Source: CAIWKO01 sp964469155
GTDB lineage: Bacteria > Bacteroidota > Bacteroidia > Bacteroidales > CAIWKO01
Assembly (NCBI GenBank): GCA_964469155.1
Contig: CAYXXU010000011.1
Span: 1-64,000 of the forward strand
Reading direction: 5' to 3'
DNA: 64,000 nucleotides
The notes beneath the pieces were generated by a model. The model made no database searches. It had not been told where the DNA came from and saw only the letters and a program-made list of their open reading frames with translations. This document shows, piece after piece, positions 58,638 through 64,000 of this stretch (position 1 is the first letter of the stretch; every line of letters starts with the position of its first letter). The position numbers and the translations under genes are program-made.

Positions 58638-61600
58638 TTTTTGAATTTCGAGATAAACCTGAACTTGAAAATATTTTAAACTCACTTGATCTGCCGATCA
58701 GCATGGGGTATATTGCCATTAATGAAATACTCCCATCAGCTCAACCCCAAATTACTGATCCAAACCAGCCTGAAAATGTAAACCGTTTTTTTTCCAATAA
58801 TTATAAAAAAATTATTGAAATATTAAACATGGTTTCTGAGCCCATCTTTATTAAAGATAAAGATTTTAGTTGGGTTTTCCTCAACCAGGCTTTTTGTGAT
58901 TTTTTCGCTATTGATCATCAAGATATTTTAGGAAAGACAAGCCGTTATCTTTTCTCAAAACAACAATCTGAAATATTCGAAGCAGAAGACAATTTTGTTT
59001 TGGAAACCGGAAAAGAATCGGTCTATGAAGAAGAAATTACCGATAACGAAGGAAATATTAGAATTATTGTCACCAAGAAAAAGCGATATTTGGATGTGGA
59101 TAACAATCCATACATCATTGGTTCTTTTTACGAAATTACCGATCACCGGAAATTCGAAAATTCTATAAAACAGGAAAATACTGTACTGGAGAACAGGATA
59201 AAGGAACGCACCATAATATTAACCCAGACCATAAGCAAACTTCAGGAAGAAATTAATCAGCGCCGTCTGACTGATATGGCGTTATCAGAAAGCGAAGAAA
59301 AATTCAGAAGTGTAATAGAACAATCACTTGAAGGTATTGCATTAGCCAATGTTGAAGGTAAAATAATTGAATGGAATAAGGGTATGCAGGGAATTACCGG
59401 TATTCCTAAGGAAAAAGCTATTGGTATGTATCAATGGGATGTTGAATTTCAGTTGATGAGACCCGAACTACGGAAACCCGAGATATACAAAAAGCTTAAG
59501 ATGTTGGGATTAGAAACTTTATTAAAACAAAAAATAGATCCTGCTAATCGTTATATTGAAGGTCAGATTATGGCAACAGATGGTGCCATCAGGTTTGTTC
59601 ATTTAACCGCATTTGAAATTAAAACGAATAAAGATTTTTATATAGGTCGCATTGCAAGGGATATTACTGATCAAAAAACCATAGCTGATTCACTTAAACG
59701 ATCTGAAAATCAATATAAAACCATATTCCAATATGCTAACGACGCTATTCTAATCCTTAACCCGGACACTGCAGAAATAATTGCTGCTAATGAAAAGGCT
59801 TCGGAAATATATGGATTTAGTGTTGATGAAATTGTGGGTATGAACCTAAAACAAATTTCTAAGAACATTTCATACGACCAAATTCAACTTGAAAACCTTA
59901 AGAAAAATAAAATTCTAAAAAATTTCGAAACGGTTCATTTCTCGAGCAGGGGGAATGAGATTTTTATGCTGGTAAACGGTTCTGTTATTGAATATGACGG
60001 CAAGAAAGCCATTATGAATATTTATAATGACATTACTGAATTGAAACAATCAGAAAAAGCCCGTGCAGCTACTTTTCAAATATCCCAGCTCATTCATACA
60101 GCCACAAAGCTCGAAGATCTGTATGAGCCGATCCATAATATTGTGGGCGAATTGATGAATGCTTCGAACTTTTATATAGCCTTATATAATGAGGAATCAG
60201 ATCTGATTACGTTTCCGTATCATGTAGATGAAAAAGATCCAAAACCCGAGCCACGAAAACCTAAAAGAGGTTTGACTGAATACGTTTTACGTCATGGCAA
60301 ACCTTTGTTAGCGAATCAGGAATTGCTTGAAGATCTTGCCAGATCAAATGAGATCGAATTTATCGGAACTTTTTCGACGGATTGGATCGGAGTGCCTTTG
60401 ATTACGCAAAAAAAAGTTATCGGAGTCATTGTTGTTCAAAGTTATTCAAAGGGTATACGGTTTACATTACAGGAAAAAGATCTTCTGGTTTTTATTTCCG
60501 AACAAATAGCCATCTTAATTTTTAAAAAGCAAGCTGAAGAGGAAATCATTAAAGCAAAAGAAATAGCTGAAGAATCGGATAAACTTAAAACAGCGTTTAT
60601 TGCAAATATGAGCCATGAACTTCGCACACCCATGACTGGTATTATTGGTTTTACTTCAATATTGGCTCAAAAAATCAAAGATTCAGACATGAAGACCATG
60701 CTGGAATACATATTGGTTTCCAGTAACAGGCTTATGAGCACTCTCAATTCAATTTTGGAATTATCGCAATTGGAGGCTGGAAAAAAACCGCTCGAAATAC
60801 AAAAGGCTAATCTTAATAATTTTATAGATCTTTCCATGGGTCCCCAGATGGAAGCTGCAGGTAAAAAAAACTTATCCATTGAAATGGATCTTCAGGAAAA
60901 TATTTCCGCCTCATTCAACGATAATTTTTTGATTCAAATTTTACACAACCTAATCTCTAATGCTATTAAGTTTACCGAAAAAGGCAGTATTACAATAAAA
61001 ACCGGGATCAGATTATATGAGGAAGAAACGTTTAGTTTTGTTTCCGTTTCAGATACCGGAATCGGAATTGCACAGAATCATTTTACTTTGATTTTTGAAA
61101 ACTTCAGACAAGTGAGCGAAGGAATGAACAGAACTTATGAAGGCACCGGGTTAGGACTATCGTTGTGCAAAAAAATGGCTGAGATGATGGGGGGCAGAAT
61201 TTTAGTGGAAAGCACCTTAGGAATAGGGTCAACTTTTACCTTATTATTACCTTATGCCGGTGATACTCCTGTTCACAAACTCAAACTGCATCATTCAGAT
61301 CAGATAAATAGCCAGGAAAAATCTGACAGAATTAAACCCAGAATTCTTGTTGTGGACGATAATAAAATTAACGGAGAACTGATTTTTGCCTACCTGAAAA
61401 ATAATTATGAAGTGGAAATGACCACTAATGGCTTATTAGCAATTGAATTAGTTAAAGTATCGCCCTATGATGCCATATTAATGGATATAAATTTAGGCGA
61501 GGGAATTAATGGTATTGAAACAACGATGGAAATCCGTAATTTAAACATAACAACACCTATTATAGCCCTGACAGCCTATTCTACTGAAAAAGAAATGCAG

Positions 61601-61711
61601 GAAAATATTGCCGGTTATTTTACAGGTTATATTCTGAAACCTATTGACAGAAATTCTTTAATTTCTATTTTAGAACAATACATGGAACATGAGCCTGTTA
61701 ACAGGCAATGA
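58634..61711 (+). CDS. Hybrid histidine kinase: PAS-PAS-PAS-GAF-HisKA-HATPase-REC
   Basis: A 1025-residue cytoplasmic hybrid kinase without membrane helices. Three PAS domains lie at about residues 55-175 (MVSEPIFIKDKDFSWVFLN), 220-345 (VIEQSLEGIALANVEGKI) and 355-475 (IFQYANDAILILNPDTAEII). A GAF domain spans about 480-630. HisKA has His661 (NMSHELRTPMTGIIGF). The ATPase domain has NLISNAIKFTEKG, DTGIGIAQ and GTGLGLSLCKKM. The C-terminal receiver has an intact Asp951 (AILMDINLGEGINGIE) and Lys-Pro (ILKPIDRN). There is no output domain or HPt, so a separate HPt protein is needed; the HPt protein at 37909 is one candidate. It overlaps the convergent tyrS gene by 14 bases. Confidence 0.92.
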   Translation: MIFEFRDKPELENILNSLDLPISMGYIAINEILPSAQPQITDPNQPENVNRFFSNNYKKIIEILNMVSEPIFIKDKDFSWVFLNQAFCDFFAIDHQDILGKTSRYLFSKQQSEIFEAEDNFVLETGKESVYEEEITDNEGNIRIIVTKKKRYLDVDNNPYIIGSFYEITDHRKFENSIKQENTVLENRIKERTIILTQTISKLQEEINQRRLTDMALSESEEKFRSVIEQSLEGIALANVEGKIIEWNKGMQGITGIPKEKAIGMYQWDVEFQLMRPELRKPEIYKKLKMLGLETLLKQKIDPANRYIEGQIMATDGAIRFVHLTAFEIKTNKDFYIGRIARDITDQKTIADSLKRSENQYKTIFQYANDAILILNPDTAEIIAANEKASEIYGFSVDEIVGMNLKQISKNISYDQIQLENLKKNKILKNFETVHFSSRGNEIFMLVNGSVIEYDGKKAIMNIYNDITELKQSEKARAATFQISQLIHTATKLEDLYEPIHNIVGELMNASNFYIALYNEESDLITFPYHVDEKDPKPEPRKPKRGLTEYVLRHGKPLLANQELLEDLARSNEIEFIGTFSTDWIGVPLITQKKVIGVIVVQSYSKGIRFTLQEKDLLVFISEQIAILIFKKQAEEEIIKAKEIAEESDKLKTAFIANMSHELRTPMTGIIGFTSILAQKIKDSDMKTMLEYILVSSNRLMSTLNSILELSQLEAGKKPLEIQKANLNNFIDLSMGPQMEAAGKKNLSIEMDLQENISASFNDNFLIQILHNLISNAIKFTEKGSITIKTGIRLYEEETFSFVSVSDTGIGIAQNHFTLIFENFRQVSEGMNRTYEGTGLGLSLCKKMAEMMGGRILVESTLGIGSTFTLLLPYAGDTPVHKLKLHHSDQINSQEKSDRIKPRILVVDDNKINGELIFAYLKNNYEVEMTTNGLLAIELVKVSPYDAILMDINLGEGINGIETTMEIRNLNITTPIIALTAYSTEKEMQENIAGYFTGYILKPIDRNSLISILEQYMEHEPVNRQ

Positions 61712-62972
61712 CAAGATAATAATTCTTTTTCCCTTTTTGAAGTAAAATATATTTATTCCGGATAAAATTCGTGGAATCTACCATGTAGTTTTCATCGATC
61801 TTGTTTTTATTTACATGGATGCAACCTTCTTTCAACATGCGGCGGGCCTCACTTTTTGAGGCAGTGATCATAGCCCTTTCGCCAAGAAAGTCAACAATAG
61901 GTATTCCGCTTGTAAACTCTGCCAAAGGAATTTTTACCTGAGGAACCCCTTCAAAAACTGATAAAAGCATTTCTTCTGACAATGCAAGCAAATTTTCGGA
62001 GGTGCTTTTTCCAAAAAGTATCTCAGAAGCTTCGGCTGCCGCATGATAGTCGGCTTCAGAATGAACCCTTATGGTTATATCTTTTGCCAATATCTTTTGC
62101 AAATACCTGAGCTGTGGAGCCTCATTGTGTTTCAAGAGTATTTCATCTGTTTCTTCCTTATTGAATAGGGTGAATATTTTGATATAATTTGCAGCATCGG
62201 TGTCGCTGGCATTGAGCCAAAACTGGTAAAATTTGTATGGCGAAGTTTTCTGCGGATCGAGCCACACATTGCCGCTTTCGGTTTTCCCAAACTTGGTTCC
62301 ATCAGCCTTTTTGATCAAGGGAGTGGTTAGGGCGAAGGCTTCTGAAGCTGATTTTCGCCTGATGAGTTCGGTGCCCGAAACAATGTTGCCCCATTGATCG
62401 GAGCCACCCATTTGAAGTTTTACATTTTTATGTTTGAACAAGTGATAAAAATCGTAAGCCTGCACCAATTGGTAGCTGAATTCGGTAAACGACATGCCGC
62501 TTTCCAGCCGGCTCTGTACGCTGTCTTTGCTCAGCATATAGTTGATGGTGATGTGCTTGCCGACATCGCGTATGAAATCAAGAAAATTGAAATTGCGGAA
62601 CCAGTCGTAGTTATTGACAATTTCGGCGGAATTGGCACCGCAATCGAAATCCAGGAATTTTTCCAGTTGTTTTTTCTGGCAGGCCAGATTGTGTTGCAGA
62701 ATTTCTTCCGACAAAAGATTACGTTCCTGCGATTTGCCCGAAGGATCGCCCACCATGCCGGTGGCACCACCCACCAGGGCGATGGGCTTATGACCTGCTT
62801 TCTGAAAATGAAGCAAAGTCATTACCTGCACCAGATTGCCTACACCGAGCGAATCGGAGGTGGGATCAAAACCGATGTATCCCAGTGTTGATTCCTTGGC
62901 CAGTTGCTCTTCAGTACCCGGGATGAGGTCGTGTATCATACCCCTCCAGCGTAGTTCTTCAATAAAACCCAT
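61698..62972 (-). CDS. tyrS: Tyrosyl-tRNA synthetase with altered HIGH motif
   Basis: A class I synthetase of 424 residues that charges tRNA-Tyr. The start is MGFIEELRWRGMIHDLIPGTEEQL. The ATP-site block is IGFDPTSDSLGVGNLVQVM, and the usual HIGH reads GVGN. The order GGATGMVGDPSGKSQERNLL, then QLVQAYDFYHLF and QMGGSDQWGNIVSGTELIRR, is normal. The KMSKS equivalent is KFGKTESG. The C-terminal S4-type RNA-binding part (about 355-424) contains GERAMITASKSEARRMLKEG. The family assignment is firm. It converges on, and overlaps, the hybrid kinase gene. Confidence 0.95.
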   Translation of the reverse strand: MGFIEELRWRGMIHDLIPGTEEQLAKESTLGYIGFDPTSDSLGVGNLVQVMTLLHFQKAGHKPIALVGGATGMVGDPSGKSQERNLLSEEILQHNLACQKKQLEKFLDFDCGANSAEIVNNYDWFRNFNFLDFIRDVGKHITINYMLSKDSVQSRLESGMSFTEFSYQLVQAYDFYHLFKHKNVKLQMGGSDQWGNIVSGTELIRRKSASEAFALTTPLIKKADGTKFGKTESGNVWLDPQKTSPYKFYQFWLNASDTDAANYIKIFTLFNKEETDEILLKHNEAPQLRYLQKILAKDITIRVHSEADYHAAAEASEILFGKSTSENLLALSEEMLLSVFEGVPQVKIPLAEFTSGIPIVDFLGERAMITASKSEARRMLKEGCIHVNKNKIDENYMVDSTNFIRNKYILLQKGKKNYYLVIAC

Positions 62973-62986
62973 AACGAAAATTTTTG

Positions 62987-62994
62987 CAAAAATA
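62987..62994 (-). promoter_or_regulatory. Promoter -7 element of tyrS
   Basis: Minus-strand TATTTTTG, an exact consensus match, 14 bases before the tyrS ATG. Confidence 0.5.
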
Positions 62995-63069
62995 CTTATT
63001 TCGGTTGAGACCGTTTGGCATACATGGCTAAATTGTTAAATTGTTGTAGGACGATTATTGGTGAATGGA

Positions 63070-63702
63070 TTAATTGTATTCCTGAACTTTAGCCTGAATA
63101 TACTTTTTTACTTCGTCCCAGCTAACATCAGCAAGAACTTTCGGATCCGGTTCTTTTTCTGCATCTTCGAAGTAAATAAGGCTTTTGGTTACGTAAAAAC
63201 TATTGTAATTCGGGAATTTCTGCTCAAATAGTGAAATCATATCGTGCAGTGTATAATCCTTGAGCAGAAAAAAGATGTCGTAAAAATCTTTCCTGGAACC
63301 TCTGTTCGAAACGGCTGATAATTTCATCGGAATAATATCTTCTATAGATAACATCCTGATTCCATCAATAACAACAGCTTGTTTAAGCAACCGATAGGGA
63401 TATTTTACAATATCAACCTTTATGAAGTTGCCCGAAAGCTTCGGAAATTCTATTTGTTGTGTCAGTCCGTTTTTACTTTCCACTACATTTTGCAGGGTAT
63501 AGTCGTTTTCCAGAAGGGTGCGGATTTCGGAAGGGTCAAAAGTCTTATCCGTAAATAAATCCAAATCGATTGATATTCTATGACCGATTTGTAAAGCCAA
63601 TGCAGTGCCCCCAACCAAATTAAAATCCGACAAGAAGTTAACCTGCATTAAACTCTTTAATAATTCCAGAGTTCCTTTATCGATGGCGGCGTATTGTAAC
63701 AT
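63070..63702 (-). CDS. AbiEii/AbiGii-type nucleotidyltransferase (toxin-like)
   Basis: A 210-residue protein of the nucleotidyltransferase fold, used as the toxin in AbiE-type toxin-antitoxin and abortive-infection systems. Known relatives add nucleotides to tRNA. Motifs are FNLVGGTALALQIGHRISIDLDLFTD (GG, then the DxD metal acids) and SNRGSRKDFYDIFFLLKDY (the KD-YD helix). It overlaps the end of the upstream small gene by 46 bases, so the two are tightly coupled. The partner is not a classical AbiEi winged-helix protein but a 94-residue DUF6922-like protein. Activity as a toxin is an inference. Confidence 0.85.
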   Translation of the reverse strand: MLQYAAIDKGTLELLKSLMQVNFLSDFNLVGGTALALQIGHRISIDLDLFTDKTFDPSEIRTLLENDYTLQNVVESKNGLTQQIEFPKLSGNFIKVDIVKYPYRLLKQAVVIDGIRMLSIEDIIPMKLSAVSNRGSRKDFYDIFFLLKDYTLHDMISLFEQKFPNYNSFYVTKSLIYFEDAEKEPDPKVLADVSWDEVKKYIQAKVQEYN

Positions 63703-63941
63703 TTGAATTCGGTTAATGGTATATTAAAACATACACTGCAATAATGTAGAGTTTTATCGTCAAGAAAGGTCATTTGTTTTACTTCGTTTTTAATTCTATC
63801 GACACCATAGTAAAGTTTTATCTTTCTCCAATCCTGCATGTTTCCCCTTAACAGAACGCGGTTGATTATAAACTGCGCATATTTTTCATAATCCGCTTCT
63901 GCGAGGTCCACATCCCAAAACAAAGCCTTATCGAGGTTCAT
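63657..63941 (-). CDS. DUF6922-like small protein, putative antitoxin partner
   Basis: A 94-residue soluble protein that begins NLDKALFWDVDLAEADYEKYAQFIINRVL and includes MQDWRKIKLYYGVDRIKNEV, a pattern common in Bacteroidota next to AbiEii-type genes. It may bind or neutralise the nucleotidyltransferase. The ATG at 63941 is preferred to a TTG at 63950. The 46-base overlap with the downstream gene indicates translational coupling. The upstream control region is only partly inside the window. Confidence 0.75.
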   Translation of the reverse strand: MNLDKALFWDVDLAEADYEKYAQFIINRVLLRGNMQDWRKIKLYYGVDRIKNEVKQMTFLDDKTLHYCSVCFNIPLTEFKCYNTPPSIKELWNY

Positions 63942-64000
63942 ATCGACCAATTTTATACAAAGATAAATAATCTGATGTTTGGATTAAAAAAAAATCTTGC

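Overview
The window looks like chromosomal DNA from a member of the Bacteroidota, probably an uncultured or draft genome because it contains a block of exactly 100 N. The lineage call rests on four things. There are type IX secretion cargo proteins with type A and gliding-motility (type B) C-terminal sorting domains. There are choice-of-anchor L and G8-like secreted modules. Many genes carry the Bacteroidota promoter -7 element TAnnTTTG a short distance upstream, and Shine-Dalgarno sequences are mostly lacking. The tRNA gene does not encode its CCA end. The order or genus cannot be fixed from this sequence.

Layout. 1-5.4 kb: RecQ-like helicase with a large N-terminal extension, a secreted T9SS protein and a small lipoprotein. 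5.4-15.5 kb: a tRNA-CAU gene, HAD phosphatase, DusB, a large T9SS cargo protein, a peptidase/O-methyltransferase pair, and a compact run LOG-WbuC cupin-GDPD-HisS. 15.8-22 kb: an aromatic amino acid (histidine) ammonia-lyase and a secreted M6 metalloprotease. 22-27.4 kb: an accessory-looking stretch with four related small membrane proteins, an OmpA-like protein, several palindromes, a 21-bp tandem repeat and paired GTGTCC/GGACAC operator-like sites. 27.5-31.5 kb: DUF47/Pit phosphate module, MgtC/DUF4010 membrane protein and small membrane proteins. 31.5-37.7 kb: minus-strand block bounded by a fused aconitase-family enzyme (LeuC+LeuD) and an isocitrate/isopropylmalate dehydrogenase, with an HD-like protein, a transglycosylase-like protein and a phosphodiester glycosidase between them. 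37.9-47.7 kb: degenerate receiver-HPt protein, MORN-type lipoprotein, DUF502, MuiA-like protein, QueA, a minisatellite interrupted by the N gap, NadD and a large membrane-anchored protein. 47.7-53 kb: housekeeping run rplU-rpmA-serS-lipoprotein-TPR-rsmA. 53-64 kb: ECF sigma factor with glycosyltransferase, Tgt, two overlapping histidine kinases, TyrS and an AbiEii-type nucleotidyltransferase pair.

How the genes work together. Translation and tRNA biology are over-represented (HisS, SerS, TyrS, QueA, Tgt, DusB, RsmA, L21, L27, tRNA-CAU). Signalling proteins (two histidine kinases, one receiver-HPt protein with a dead receiver, one possible degenerate HPt) may form parts of a phosphorelay, but no partner is proven by the sequence. 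No complete, obviously new multi-gene system stands out. The strongest oddities are residue-level: Ala-Cys-Gly instead of Ala-Ser-Gly in the ammonia-lyase, GVGN instead of HIGH in TyrS, a zinc-ligand-free Tgt, and the separated LeuCD/dehydrogenase pair. There are also structured intergenic elements, namely the 43-bp minisatellite, the dispersed ~70-bp element, the palindrome cluster and the paired operators.
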